Positions 1-9,517 of a stretch of DNA of 64,000 nucleotides are shown here, piece after piece (within the stretch, counting starts at the first letter, position 1; the number at the start of each line of letters is the position of its first letter). The stretch is from JABDQZ01 sp963801985 (GTDB lineage Bacteria > Pseudomonadota > Gammaproteobacteria > Chromatiales > Chromatiaceae): contig CAWDGV010000013.1 of the NCBI GenBank assembly GCA_963801985.1, forward strand, positions 86,330 through 150,329. The letters are read 5' to 3'. The notes below the pieces were generated by a model that made no database searches, was not told the origin of the DNA, and saw only the letters and a program-made list of their open reading frames with translations. The position numbers and the translations under genes were made by a program.

Positions 1-275
1 CCCACCAAAACATTTATGCGGATATTCAAACGTTGCTGATAAGGCGCGATCAAAGATTCCAGCTCTTGGCGACGCTCGGCAATCATGTCAGCTTGCATAT
101 CAGAGGATATAAGCCCATCGGGGAGCATGCCAATACCAGCAGTGACCACGGGTATCACATCAATAACTGTCAAATCTGCTTGATTGTTCTGTGCCAGCGA
201 AACCGCGCTGGCAATGGTTGCACCCTGCGAAACAGAACCTTCATATAAATACAGTATGTTTTTAAATCTCTTCAT
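1..275 (-). CDS. Universal stress protein, N-terminal part (runs off the window)
   Basis: The minus strand is open from an ATG at 275 to the window edge, about 91 residues. It begins MKRFKNILYLYEG and contains VIPVVTAGIGMLPDG, closely matching the first domain of the stress protein at 2025-3009 (MNRFRNILCV, VVPRVTAGIGMLEGG). This is the nucleotide-binding alpha/beta fold of the UspA family. The ATG lies a few bases after an AGGAG-like site and overlaps the 3' end of the KefB-type gene by 14 bases, so the two are probably co-transcribed. Whether a second Usp domain follows cannot be seen. Confidence 0.85.
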   Translation of the reverse strand, partial: MKRFKNILYLYEGSVSQGATIASAVSLAQNNQADLTVIDVIPVVTAGIGMLPDGLISSDMQADMIAERRQELESLIAPYQQRLNIRINVLV

Positions 276-1935
276 TTTTTTCTCCTGTTTGGTGGTCGTC
301 AACCACTGGGGTCGACATGATCCGGTCCGCAGCGTTCCTTGCTGCGTCCATATAAGGCATCAACACCATGTCCACACTTTCCTGCTCGAACATGTAGGCA
401 TCCTGCTGGTTATGGGTAGCGATCGCGATCCTACCGTGAAAGTTCTGCTGGCGAAGGGCGTGCAACAGCATGCGGTTGATGCTTCGATCACGAACAGTGC
501 TGACCACCCATTGTATGCGTGTCAGCGGTAGTGTCGCCACGAATTCCGGGTCCTCCGCATCACCGTAATGAACCCCATACCCTTCACGACTATGGCTCTG
601 TACCGTCCCCGGATCGAAATCGACAACCAATAACCGGCAACCCTGATCATGTAGATTTGCGGCCAGTGCTGCACCATATCGGCCCAGCCCGATCAAAAGC
701 ACATCCAAATTAACGCTCTCATCCAACTGGTCATCGAACTCCCGATGGGGCACCTTGCGTTCAAAAATAGAAAGCCACGGGGCCAGGCGCTCATAAAGTA
801 AATGGGAATAAAGAATCATATAGGTAGACACACTGATGGTGACCAGTCCAACCAGGGTTATCAGACCTATCGTCTCCTGTTCCAGGTGACCCAAGCTTAG
901 ACCTAGAGCTACCAGTACCAGGGAGAACTCGCTGATCTGAGCCACTGTCAACCCGGCAAGAAAGCCTGTGCGCTTTCGGTAACCCATATAGCCCATGATG
1001 ACCATGACAATAAGGGGATTGCCGATCAGGACGAATAACGAAAAAATAACCGAGGCACCCAGTTGCGACCCTAGTGTGCTGAGGTCCAGGTTGGCCCCCA
1101 GCTCAATGAAGAAAAATAACAACAAAAAATCGCGCAGACTGACCAGACGCGCAGCCACTTGTTCACGATAGGCTGTTGATGCGATAGAGACACCGGCAAG
1201 AAATGCACCCACCTCTTTACTGAATCCGAGTGCCTCTCCTGCTGAGCCTCCTAACACGGCCCAGGCGATGGCAAAAAGCATCAACAGCTCTGATGAGTGA
1301 GCCAGGCGGTGCAACAACCACGGCAAGACATAGCGCATCAGCGCTGCCACGGTAAGCAGCATGGCTGCCCCTTTCAGCAGAATCTTCAAGGCTTCCCAGC
1401 CGATGTGAACGTCTCCCTCTGCTTTGCCGAAGGCCGTCAGGCCAATCATCACCAGCACTACAACGATGTCCTGCACAATAAGAAAGCCCACTGCGATACG
1501 CCCATGCAGGGCATCCACTTCGCGCTTGTCCGACAGTAACTTGACGATAATGATAGTACTCGAGAAAGTTAGAGCTACCGCTACGTAAATAGCGTTGATA
1601 TGGGACATCCCCAGCATTAAAGCGATCAAGTAACCTATCACAGAGGTAAAGATCACCTGCCCAAGACCAGATGCCAAGGCGACCGGACCAACAGTCTTAA
1701 TGATGTGCAAATCCAATTTCAGGCCAACGATAAAAAGCAGCAATGCAATCCCAAGACGGGCAAAGAGCTCAATTTCATCACTTTGCTCTACCATGCTTAA
1801 AGCTGAAGGTCCGAGCAAGATACCCACAGCAATGAAGGCGACAATCAATGGTTGGCGCAAAAGCTGGGCCACTGCGCCGCCAATTGCGGCTAAGCCAAGA
1901 ATCGCTCCAACTTGAACAAATACATTTTCAAACAT
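262..1935 (-). CDS. KefB/CPA2-type cation:proton antiporter with NAD-binding RCK domain
   Basis: This 557-residue membrane protein has about 12 hydrophobic segments in residues 1-385, followed by a cytoplasmic TrkA-N (RCK) domain whose Rossmann motif GLGRYGAALAAN lies near residue 412. The arrangement is that of the CPA2 monovalent cation:proton antiporters (KefB/KefC/YbaL group). These exchange K+ or Na+ for protons and are gated through the RCK domain. The short charged tail ends QTGEKNEEI. The gene is flanked by universal stress proteins and overlaps the downstream one, which suggests a stress-linked ion homeostasis operon. The substrate ion cannot be told from sequence. Confidence 0.9.
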   Translation of the reverse strand: MFENVFVQVGAILGLAAIGGAVAQLLRQPLIVAFIAVGILLGPSALSMVEQSDEIELFARLGIALLLFIVGLKLDLHIIKTVGPVALASGLGQVIFTSVIGYLIALMLGMSHINAIYVAVALTFSSTIIIVKLLSDKREVDALHGRIAVGFLIVQDIVVVLVMIGLTAFGKAEGDVHIGWEALKILLKGAAMLLTVAALMRYVLPWLLHRLAHSSELLMLFAIAWAVLGGSAGEALGFSKEVGAFLAGVSIASTAYREQVAARLVSLRDFLLLFFFIELGANLDLSTLGSQLGASVIFSLFVLIGNPLIVMVIMGYMGYRKRTGFLAGLTVAQISEFSLVLVALGLSLGHLEQETIGLITLVGLVTISVSTYMILYSHLLYERLAPWLSIFERKVPHREFDDQLDESVNLDVLLIGLGRYGAALAANLHDQGCRLLVVDFDPGTVQSHSREGYGVHYGDAEDPEFVATLPLTRIQWVVSTVRDRSINRMLLHALRQQNFHGRIAIATHNQQDAYMFEQESVDMVLMPYMDAARNAADRIMSTPVVDDHQTGEKNEEI

Positions 1936-2024
1936 GCTATTGATGCCCCAGTATTGACTGCAGAAGATGTGATACCGCCACGGTTCTCACCCCGGTTGGA
2001 CCTTCCAAGTCACGCATCCGGGAC

Positions 2025-3009
2025 TCAGTCTTCCAGAGTGACCGGCGACACAAACCCCTTTGGCTTGGCAGCGAGCACCGAGCAATCGATCTGAGTCAGA
2101 ATCATTTCTGCGGTGTTTCCCATAACCAAGCCGCTGATACCGGTGCGCGCCACGGTCCCCATTACCACCAGATCCGCCCCGAGTTCCTGGATCAGGGCTG
2201 GAATCTCCTTGCGTGCCGAACCCTTCACCAAGTGGGCATTTGGATTAAGGTAGCGTGTGGCTTCTGGACCAAGCCGGTCAGCCGTCTCCCGTATCAGTGC
2301 ATCCAGGTTTTCTTTATGGTGACGCTCGCTCATCTCCACATAGGCATTGACCTTTTTCTCGTCCGTCCTCAAAAATCCGTTGCGCATGGCCCCTTCCCCG
2401 ATGGCCTCCCAAGCATATAAAACGTGTAGTTCAGCAAATTCTGACAGGGCCAGAGAAGTTGCCATTTCCATTACTTGCCGGTTCAGGGTCTGACGGCCTT
2501 CTATCTCACCGGGAGGATAGCTGTCATCCACGTCCACAGCCGCCACGATGCAACCGAATTTACCGTCCGAGCCGGGGCTTGATCATCCAGACCGGACAAG
2601 GACATTTGCGTAACAGATGCAGGTCATCGCTACCGAACAGGCGGTCGAGCCAGCTGGGATCCTCCGGCGCCTTGATCACCAGATCGCAGTCTTCCCGCAG
2701 AACCTGGCGAATGACTTCAATAAACGGGGTTCCGATCACCACTCGACTCTGGATGCTGATGCGCTGCACACAGGGAGCCGTCAGATCGGACAGGAACTGT
2801 TCGCGTTCATTCACCATCCACGCCTGCAGATCCCTCGAGATCGGGCCGCCTTCGAGCATGCCGATGCCGGCGGTAACCCGTGGCACCACGTCCAGCAAAG
2901 TCAACCGGGCCTGGTTGTGCTCCGCCAACGCCATCGCCCGCTCCACTACCGCCGCACTATCCTCTTGGGTGGCGGAGGCCACACACAGGATGTTTCTGAA
3001 TCTGTTCAT
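2025..3009 (-). pseudogene. Tandem-domain universal stress protein split by one frameshift
   Basis: Two adjacent open frames each encode one UspA domain. The first begins MNRFRNILCV at 3009, after a GGAGGACGATTCC ribosome site, and stops at 2560. The second is open through 2025 and has no ribosome site of its own. Removing one C from the four-C run (complement of 2574-2577) joins them into one protein of about 325 residues, with the linker reading IKPGSDGKFGCIVAAVDV. That is the normal UspE-like two-domain length and linker. The C-terminal domain has the GxxARTGxxGxxxGNTAE-type nucleotide-binding signature. It is either a recent null mutation, a slippage site, or a sequencing error. Confidence 0.8.
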
Positions 3010-3117
3010 GGAATCGTCCTCCGATTCGAAATGGTTAGTCCTCTTGGTCCAGGGTATCACCGGGCCGTCCCCTGCCATCTTCACTTGGTGCCACGCCGCT
3101 GGACAAGTGTTACGGTT

Positions 3118-5814
3118 TTACCCTGCTGCGTCGACCTGTCGCAGATGTAAACGCAGGCGCTTCTCCAATTCGATGATCACGAACAGACCTATCCCCACCA
3201 GCAGGATTAGCAGGGCATCCTTCAATCGGACCGATTCGGTCTCGAACACCTCCTGCAACGGCGGCAGATAAGTGATGGCGAATTGCCCGGCGACCACCAG
3301 GACGATAGCCAGCCACAGCACCCGGGTACCGCGCAGCTGTTTCCAGGTGAGCCGGGGGCTGTTGATGTTACGGATGTACAGCAGGTGGAAAATTTCCATC
3401 ACCACCAGAGTATTCATGGCGATGGTGCGGGCTAAGTCGATTGAATAGCCCTGCTCCACCGCGTACAGGTAAATTCCGAAAACACCTCCCAGAAATAGCC
3501 CTGCCACCAACACGATATGCCAGACCAAGTCGGCGGATAGCAGCGGCTCGCTGCGGGGCCGAGGCGGGCGGGCCATAATATGGTCTTCACTGGGTTCGAA
3601 GGCCAGGGCGATGCCCAGGGTTACGGCCGTGATCATATTCACCCATAGGATCTGCACCGGGGTAATGGGCAGTGTCAGCCCCAGTAGCAAGGCTAGGATA
3701 ATGGTGGAGGCCTCGCCGGCGTTAGTGGGTAGAGTCCAGCTGATCACCTTCTTGATGTTGGCGTACACCGTGCGTCCCTCGCGTACGGCAGCGGTGATAG
3801 AAGCAAAGTTGTCGTCGGCCAGCACCAGTTCGGAGGCCTCCTTGGCCGCCTCGCTGCCCTTCTCACCCATGGCAACACCGGCATCCGCACGTTTGAGAGC
3901 CGGCGCGTCGTTTACCCCGTCGCCTGTCATGGCCACTGTCAGTCCGTGAGCCTGCAATGCCATTACCAATCTCAGCTTGTGTTCCGGGCTGGTACGAGCG
4001 AACACATCGGTATCCAGTACTCGCATAGCCAGCTGTGCGTCGTCCAACCGGTCGATGTCGGCGCCCGTCAAAACATTGTCGGGGTTGTTCAGGCCGATTT
4101 GTCGTCCGATAGCCTTCGCCGTGGTGGCGTGATCGCCGGTAATCATCTTGACCCGGATGTGAGCGCAGTGGCACTCGGCGACGGCCGCGACAGCCTCGTC
4201 CCGGGGTGGATCGATGAGGCCCACCATGCCCAGCAGGGCCAGGGACGTGTCAATCTCCTCGTGCTCCAGCACCGTATGCCCGGAAGGCATAGGCCTCGCT
4301 GCCAGAGCCAGCACTCGCTGACCCTCGGCAGCGATCTCTTCAGCCCGGGACATCCAGTAGTCACGCTTCAGTGGGACAACCGCGCCAGTCTCGTCACGCT
4401 GCTCCCGACACATCGCCAGGATCCGTTCCGGTGCCCCCTTGACGAATACGAAGGCATTGCCTTCGTGGTCATGGTTCAGAGTTGCCATAAAGCGGTGCTT
4501 CGAGTCGAAGGGGATCACGTCCGTGCGCGACCAGCGGCCGCGAATTTCACTCACGTCGAGACCAACCTTGCCGGCGAACGCCAACAGTGCCCCTTCCATT
4601 GGGTCGCCTTCCACTGTCCAACGGCCCTCCCGTTTGTGCAATTCGGCATCGTTGCAGAGGGAGGCCGCCAGCGCAAGTTCGCCGATTAGCGGATGCTCAC
4701 TGGGCCTCACTGCTTCTGCTTCCAGATAGATGCTGCCCGCAGGTTCATAGCTGGTATCGTGGACTTGATACAGGTGACGTTCGCTGAGCACGCTAGCCAC
4801 GCTCATCTCGTTGCGGGTGAGGGTGCCGGTTTTATCTGAGCAGATGACCGATACCGAACCGAGTGTCTCGATGGCTGGCAAGCGGCGCACGATAGCGTTG
4901 CGCCGAGCCATGGCCTGCACCCCCACCGCCAGGGTGATGGTCAGTACCGCCGGCAGGCCCTCGGGGATGGCAGCCACCGACAGACCAACCACTGCCATGA
5001 ACAGTTCAGCGAAGGAGTGGTGCAACACCAGGTAACCGAAGCCCAGGAGCCCCCCCGCCACGACCAGGATGAACAAGGTTAGCCACTTGGCAAACACCGC
5101 CATCTGCTCCACCAGGGGCGTGGTCAGAGCCTCCACGCCGACAAGCAGACCGCTGATACGGCCGATCTCGGTACGCGCACCGGTGGCCACAACCACGCCC
5201 AAGCCCTGACCACCGCTCACCGTGGTACCGCTGTACGCCATGCACAGGCGGTCGCCCAGGGCGGCCGCGGCCGCCACCGGCTCAGTGCGCTTCTCGACTG
5301 CGATGGATTCTCCGGTGAGGATGGCCTCCTGAATCTGCAGGCCATGCACCCTGAGCAGGCGCAAGTCTGCTGGTACCTTGTCCCCTGCCTCCAGTAGTAC
5401 CAGATCCCCCGGCACGATAGCTTGCCCGTCCACTGTCTGACGTACCCCGTCGCGAAGTACCGAGGCGCGTGGGGCCAGCATCCGGCGAATGGCCTCCATG
5501 GCCTTCTCCGCCTTGCCTTCCTGCACATAGCCGATCAAGGCATTGATGATCACCACGGCCAGGATCACCGCCGTATCAACCCAATGGGCCAACAGGGCGG
5601 TGACCGACGCAGCACCTAGCAGGACATAAATCAGAATATTGTGGAACTGAACCAGCAAGCGCCGCCAAGTGCTGGGACGGGTAGGCTCAGGGAGTTTATT
5701 GGGGCCGTGTTCAGCAAGCCGGTGGCGTGCCTCTTCGGCCTGAAGACCGCTCATGCCGCTATCGAGTGATGAGAGTACATCCTCAACTCTTTCTTCGTGC
5801 CAGTTTGCTCTCAT
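3118..5814 (-). CDS. P-type cation-transporting ATPase (P2 type)
   Basis: This is an 898-residue ATPase. In order it has an N-terminal cation-ATPase domain, two membrane helices, an actuator domain with the TGES loop (ILTGESIAVEK), a PEGL-containing helix, the phosphorylated Asp in DKTGTLT near residue 326, the KGAPE nucleotide-binding motif, the TGDGVNDAP hinge, and six C-terminal helices. The layout matches PacL/PMA-like P2 pumps for Ca2+, Na+/K+ or H+. The helix residues visible here do not settle which. The gene lies head to tail with the stress-protein genes, and the whole 1-5.8 kb block looks richer in GC than the DNA that follows, so it may have arrived together. Confidence 0.93.
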   Translation of the reverse strand: MRANWHEERVEDVLSSLDSGMSGLQAEEARHRLAEHGPNKLPEPTRPSTWRRLLVQFHNILIYVLLGAASVTALLAHWVDTAVILAVVIINALIGYVQEGKAEKAMEAIRRMLAPRASVLRDGVRQTVDGQAIVPGDLVLLEAGDKVPADLRLLRVHGLQIQEAILTGESIAVEKRTEPVAAAAALGDRLCMAYSGTTVSGGQGLGVVVATGARTEIGRISGLLVGVEALTTPLVEQMAVFAKWLTLFILVVAGGLLGFGYLVLHHSFAELFMAVVGLSVAAIPEGLPAVLTITLAVGVQAMARRNAIVRRLPAIETLGSVSVICSDKTGTLTRNEMSVASVLSERHLYQVHDTSYEPAGSIYLEAEAVRPSEHPLIGELALAASLCNDAELHKREGRWTVEGDPMEGALLAFAGKVGLDVSEIRGRWSRTDVIPFDSKHRFMATLNHDHEGNAFVFVKGAPERILAMCREQRDETGAVVPLKRDYWMSRAEEIAAEGQRVLALAARPMPSGHTVLEHEEIDTSLALLGMVGLIDPPRDEAVAAVAECHCAHIRVKMITGDHATTAKAIGRQIGLNNPDNVLTGADIDRLDDAQLAMRVLDTDVFARTSPEHKLRLVMALQAHGLTVAMTGDGVNDAPALKRADAGVAMGEKGSEAAKEASELVLADDNFASITAAVREGRTVYANIKKVISWTLPTNAGEASTIILALLLGLTLPITPVQILWVNMITAVTLGIALAFEPSEDHIMARPPRPRSEPLLSADLVWHIVLVAGLFLGGVFGIYLYAVEQGYSIDLARTIAMNTLVVMEIFHLLYIRNINSPRLTWKQLRGTRVLWLAIVLVVAGQFAITYLPPLQEVFETESVRLKDALLILLVGIGLFVIIELEKRLRLHLRQVDAAG

Positions 5815-6276
5815 ATGAGTCCACCGTGCAGGGTAAAAATCATCTTTTGCATACCGAACCCGGCCGGCTTATATGCAAAACGGTCTTTTACTTTATTTCC
5901 ATACTATTATTATGGACACTGAAGCGTAAATTTTGTTTTTGTTATTTATTCGTTTTTTCCATTTCATCATCAGTTTTTTTCGATGTGTCTATCGGTTTTC
6001 AAATAGGTAGAGGACAGCCGTCTTGCAGTTAGTCTCATCAAGACTGAGAACCAGCCTTCCCTGCTTCGTCATCAACGGTGCAAAAGTTCACTTAAATTGA
6101 CATGAAAAATATCTTAAATCGTTGATGATTTATCATTTCGTAGACCGTGGAATGATGCTTTGATCAAGCAGTTTCAGCCCAGAAAATCTGAATTTTTATA
6201 CTACTTTTTGAAAGTACCATGAGAAAGGAAACCCGCCGGAGCGGGTCTCATGGCTTAATATAGAAACAATTAGAAA
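5815..6276. other. Intergenic, AT-rich, one terminator
   Basis: No coding signal is convincing here. The segment next to the ATPase start is T-rich and would hold its promoter. The end next to the DUF2202 gene holds the hairpin listed at 6231-6246. Confidence 0.6.
6231..6246 (-). terminator. Terminator of the DUF2202 gene
   Basis: ACCCGC and GCGGGT form a perfect 6-bp stem with a 4-base loop, 31 bases after the stop codon. On the minus strand a T-rich stretch (TTTCCTTTCTC) follows. Confidence 0.7.
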
Positions 6277-6984
6277 TTAACGACCCAAAATTTCATCAAC
6301 TTCTTCCTGTGTCAGGTATTGAGCTTTATATTCACCTTCACCAATAACTTTCTCAATAGCGTGAACATAAGCTCTTAAATGATTTGCTGATCCATCTAAT
6401 AAGTGATTGTATAATCGCTTAATTGGTTTTTCATCGGTGTAATCCAACCCACAACCCACTTCCTCGTCAATGCCGCCCATAGTGTCCATAATGATGTATG
6501 GGCAATAAGCAATGTCATTCACATCAAGTTCTTCAACGAAAGCTCCATGATAAAGGGCATTCAGTAATGGATTAGAGGTGTAATTGAGCGGATGATCTTG
6601 AGAATCAACATCAATCAACAGCTGATATCTTTTAGTAAAATATTCAGCATATGCACCTGTGTATACACCTACTGTGTCATCGGTATTGGGGTCATCCTCA
6701 CCATACTTGTGCAACATACCGGCTACAGCATCAGTATGACGTTGTTCAGATTCATCAATTTGGCCAAATGGAGTTTTGGTCCCCTTGAAACGCTCATAAA
6801 GCGTTATGTACACATCACGAGCCAGTTTTTCTTCTTCCCTCATAAAAGCGAGATGGGTCGCTTCGATGGTATCGAGTTTTCCTGTAGCTTTAGCGGCAAA
6901 CCCACTTTCTGGTAGAAAAAAAACACCACCAAGAAAGAAAGCAGACAGGAGCGTCAAGATCATAGTTTTCATTAATAGTTTCAT
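6277..6984 (-). CDS. Secreted DUF2202 ferritin-like protein
   Basis: This 235-residue protein begins with a signal peptide ending near GFAAKA, followed by the DUF2202 pattern: EEEKLARDVY, SEQRHTDAV, a Gly/Tyr-rich middle, GAFVEELDVNDI, then SANHLRAYVHAIE. In this family the paired Glu and His residues form a ferritin-like four-helix bundle that may bind iron. No enzymatic role is established. The start is well supported by TAGGAGGG a few bases before the ATG. It is a single-gene unit with its own terminator. Confidence 0.85.
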   Translation of the reverse strand: MKLLMKTMILTLLSAFFLGGVFFLPESGFAAKATGKLDTIEATHLAFMREEEKLARDVYITLYERFKGTKTPFGQIDESEQRHTDAVAGMLHKYGEDDPNTDDTVGVYTGAYAEYFTKRYQLLIDVDSQDHPLNYTSNPLLNALYHGAFVEELDVNDIAYCPYIIMDTMGGIDEEVGCGLDYTDEKPIKRLYNHLLDGSANHLRAYVHAIEKVIGEGEYKAQYLTQEEVDEILGR

Positions 6985-7119
6985 CAGATCACCCTCCTAT
7001 GTATTTTAAATAATGATTCAGACTGGTTTTATAAGTTTGGTATAAAGCTTAATTAACTAGGAATAAATTTCATCTACTAAAAGTATTAGTTACTAAGTAG
7101 AGATTTACATTGACGACTA

Positions 7120-7798
7120 TCAATTATTAATAGAATCAATTCCTATAAGAGTTTCATCCGGGCTGACCGCATCATCACTCTGAACATAAATTTCCTTAAC
7201 TATTCCGGAGATTAAACCCTGGACTTCAGCTTCCATTTTCATGGCTTCAGTTACAAGTACAGGTTGACCAACCTCAATGCTGTCACCTTCTTTAACCAGC
7301 ACCTCAACAATATTGCCCGGCATACTGGTGGATACATGGCCAGCGCCTGTCGGCTTGGGACGTTTGCCTGCGATAGAACTTTGAACAGCACCGTCGGCTC
7401 CGTCATAAGCATTACTTCATCCAGTGTCTCGATCAGAACTTCTTCAGGCACACCATTTACAGAGAAATAGAAATGACGTTGTGAACCACCGCGATGACCT
7501 GCGCCGTTTACCTTGACGCTATAACATTCACCATGCAGGTTAATGTTAAACTCGGTTGGAGCAGCATTCGACCGTTCAGAATCTGCAGATCCTCTTTTGA
7601 ATCACAGCGACGAATACCCCTGCCCCCCGCAAGCGGATCGCTTCCAAGACTGTAGGATTCATAAGGCTTTTTTCCATGCAGTGAAAAACGGTCAGCCTCG
7701 GTGTAGATGGCAACTGAGCGTACCCACATCTCCGCACAGGCACGAATGATACGGACAGCAATTTCGCCTCTATTGGCGATTAATATTTTGCCGATCAT
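7120..7798 (-). pseudogene. Relic: biotin carboxylase N-terminus joined to a biotinyl-domain C-terminus
   Basis: From 7798 the minus strand reads MIGKILIANRGEIAVRIIRA...AIYTEADRFSLH, the first 50 or so residues of a biotin carboxylase (AccC/PycA). It then jumps into the C-terminal part of a pyruvate carboxylase B or oxaloacetate decarboxylase alpha chain: KEDLQILNG, then EFNINLHGECYSVKVNG, then a biotinyl domain with the target lysine in EAMKMEAEV. Frame changes are needed near 7575 and 7410. About 400 carboxylase codons and the whole carboxyltransferase barrel are missing. An internal deletion across two adjacent genes explains this best. A free biotinyl domain (7120-7323) could still be made, but no start site supports it. 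Confidence 0.85.
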
Positions 7799-8240
7799 AT
7801 TTAATTTACAAAAATCAGTTGTGAGTTAGGTAATGCTCCTTAGACTATTCATGCGAAGCCACGAATAACCAGTCACACCGGCTATCAATAATAGTCCAAT
7901 CGGGCAACTCACTGGTTATTTTACCCAACGCATCAGATAGGCTATGAGGAATTTTTTGCTAACCCTGAGCGTTATTGGAAAATAGATTGGAAAATCCCCC
8001 TATGCTCATTTTGTTGTCCTATAAAGAATCATATTGGCCATTTATAACCGTTTCAGATATTGATTTGTTAAGAGCATCTAATCTTCTTTTGGTGTCTTGT
8101 AATCTTGCAAGCTTGCGATTAACTGTCGGGAAGAAGATAGCAGGGAATATAACCAAGGGTTATTGATACGAAAGCATCTTGAAAGCAGGGAAGATGAACA
8201 ATTTGTCAAATCATTATGTTTATCTATGCCTTCTCTAAAG
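7799..8240. other. Intergenic with a coding-like fragment
   Basis: There is no intact gene. On the minus strand 7845-7955 reads as an uninterrupted 37-residue tail (...SELPDWTIIDSRCDWL...) ending in a stop. It looks protein-like in composition but I do not recognise the family. The rest is AT-rich and featureless. Confidence 0.35.
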
Positions 8241-8930
8241 TCAGTCAAGATTCTGGACGACGGTGCTATGAATGTGATTCACTAATTCCTGCTCAAGATT
8301 TAAACGCGCAGCCAGCATGGAAAGATAGGCTTGTTCTGCCGGTGTATCCACATCAATGGCCATCAACGATGCCACATAAATCTCTACAGCCTGCTCCTTG
8401 GTGGTTGCTGCGGCAACCAGGCTATTAATTTCCATTGGACGGTTTAACTGGTCGAAAAGAAAAGCTTTTTCATCGTTTTCCAGTTTTAACTCTTCAATTT
8501 TGGCGAATATCGCCTGGTGTTCTTTTCCATCAATTTGCCCATCAGCTTTAGCAGCAGCGATCATGGCGCTGATTAGTGTAGCTCCGAAACTGTTGGTGCC
8601 TTGCTCATTACCGATATTAAACGCGGAATCCTGGGGTATATTTTCAATTTGAGGTTGTGGTGAGGAAGAGATGCCCTGCTTTTGGCTTTGGTAGTTGTTA
8701 TAGGCTTTGTAGGCGAGGCCAGCCAATAGAGCCATACCACCATAAGTGGTCGCTTTTTTTGCAAATTTACGTCCCTTTTTTGAACCTAGCATATAGCCTC
8801 CAAGCCCACCTACGGCAGCACCTCCAGCAAGGCTAGCAGCATTGTTACTTAGGTAATCTTTTCCTTTTTGTATTGTTTGGCTGGTATCAGCACCAAGAAA
8901 CTGATTCAGTAAGGCTCCTGCATCAAACAC
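8241..8930 (-). CDS. DUF533 / TerB-like membrane-associated protein
   Basis: This 229-residue protein has a Gly/Ala-rich hydrophobic stretch (residues 33-75, GGAAVGGLGGYMLGSKKGRK), a Gln/Ser-rich linker, then a TerB-like helical domain with AMIAAAKADGQIDGKE, an acidic metal-binding-like loop. This is the DUF533 (YebE) architecture: inner-membrane anchored proteins of unknown function, often stress-induced. The length is normal. The gene stands alone between relics. Confidence 0.85.
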   Translation of the reverse strand: MFDAGALLNQFLGADTSQTIQKGKDYLSNNAASLAGGAAVGGLGGYMLGSKKGRKFAKKATTYGGMALLAGLAYKAYNNYQSQKQGISSSPQPQIENIPQDSAFNIGNEQGTNSFGATLISAMIAAAKADGQIDGKEHQAIFAKIEELKLENDEKAFLFDQLNRPMEINSLVAAATTKEQAVEIYVASLMAIDVDTPAEQAYLSMLAARLNLEQELVNHIHSTVVQNLD

Positions 8931-9024
8931 AGTCTACTCCTTTGATAAATGAATATTTGTAGATTTTTTAAGACCAGTAGACGTTAGAAAAGTTCAAGAT
9001 AAGAAAAATTAATTGTAACCAGGT

Positions 9025-9354
9025 TTTTATTCTGAGAGGTTCGGTACTCTTGGGGCCTCTTAATACACTCTTTTTCAGGTAATGACGCCGGAAAGCTGGT
9101 TAATGGGTATAGCCAGACCAGTAATGGAACAATACCCCTATGCTTGGGCATTTTTTATTCTGATTGCGACATTTACAATGTTAAATCTCTTTGTCGCAAT
9201 TATTGTTAACGCCATACAAAAGTATAGCCAATCAGAGCATCAGGAAACCATGGATAAACTTCAGAAAGCACAATCACATATTGAAATGGACATGCATGAA
9301 GAACTAAAAATATTACGCCTATATATAGCAAAGCTTTATTCTGTAATTGTATGA
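9025..9354 (+). pseudogene. Relic of a NaChBac-type voltage-gated sodium channel (pore to C-terminus)
   Basis: Translation in one frame gives FYSERFGTLGAS, a TAA stop, then YTLFQVMTPESWLMGIARP, a pore helix and filter. This is followed by the S6 helix (AFFILIATFTMLNLFVAIIV) and a coiled-coil tail. Bacterial sodium channels have GTLGxSLYTLFQxMTLESWS here. The stop at 9061 replaces the Leu codon by one base (TTA to TAA), and the filter Leu is Pro (TPESW). S1-S5 and the voltage sensor are absent. An ATG at 9082 allows a 90-residue S6 and tail peptide, but no ribosome site is evident. Confidence 0.8.
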
Positions 9355-9517
9355 TGAAATTCAGATAGCTAAGGCTAAAATGAAGCAGGCCAACAGGTCT
9401 TTAATTAATACCTCAGTTTTTTCGAACAATTGATTATTTTTTTCGATTTTTATCTTGCAAGAAACATTTATAAAATTCCGAGCTGTGTATTTTGCAGTGT
9501 AAATTTGGAATTATTTC

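Noticed and set aside
3110..3316. Frames on the plus and minus strands inside the P-type ATPase and other GC-rich genes
   Set aside because: They overlap strongly conserved coding sequence and match nothing; they are by-products of high GC.
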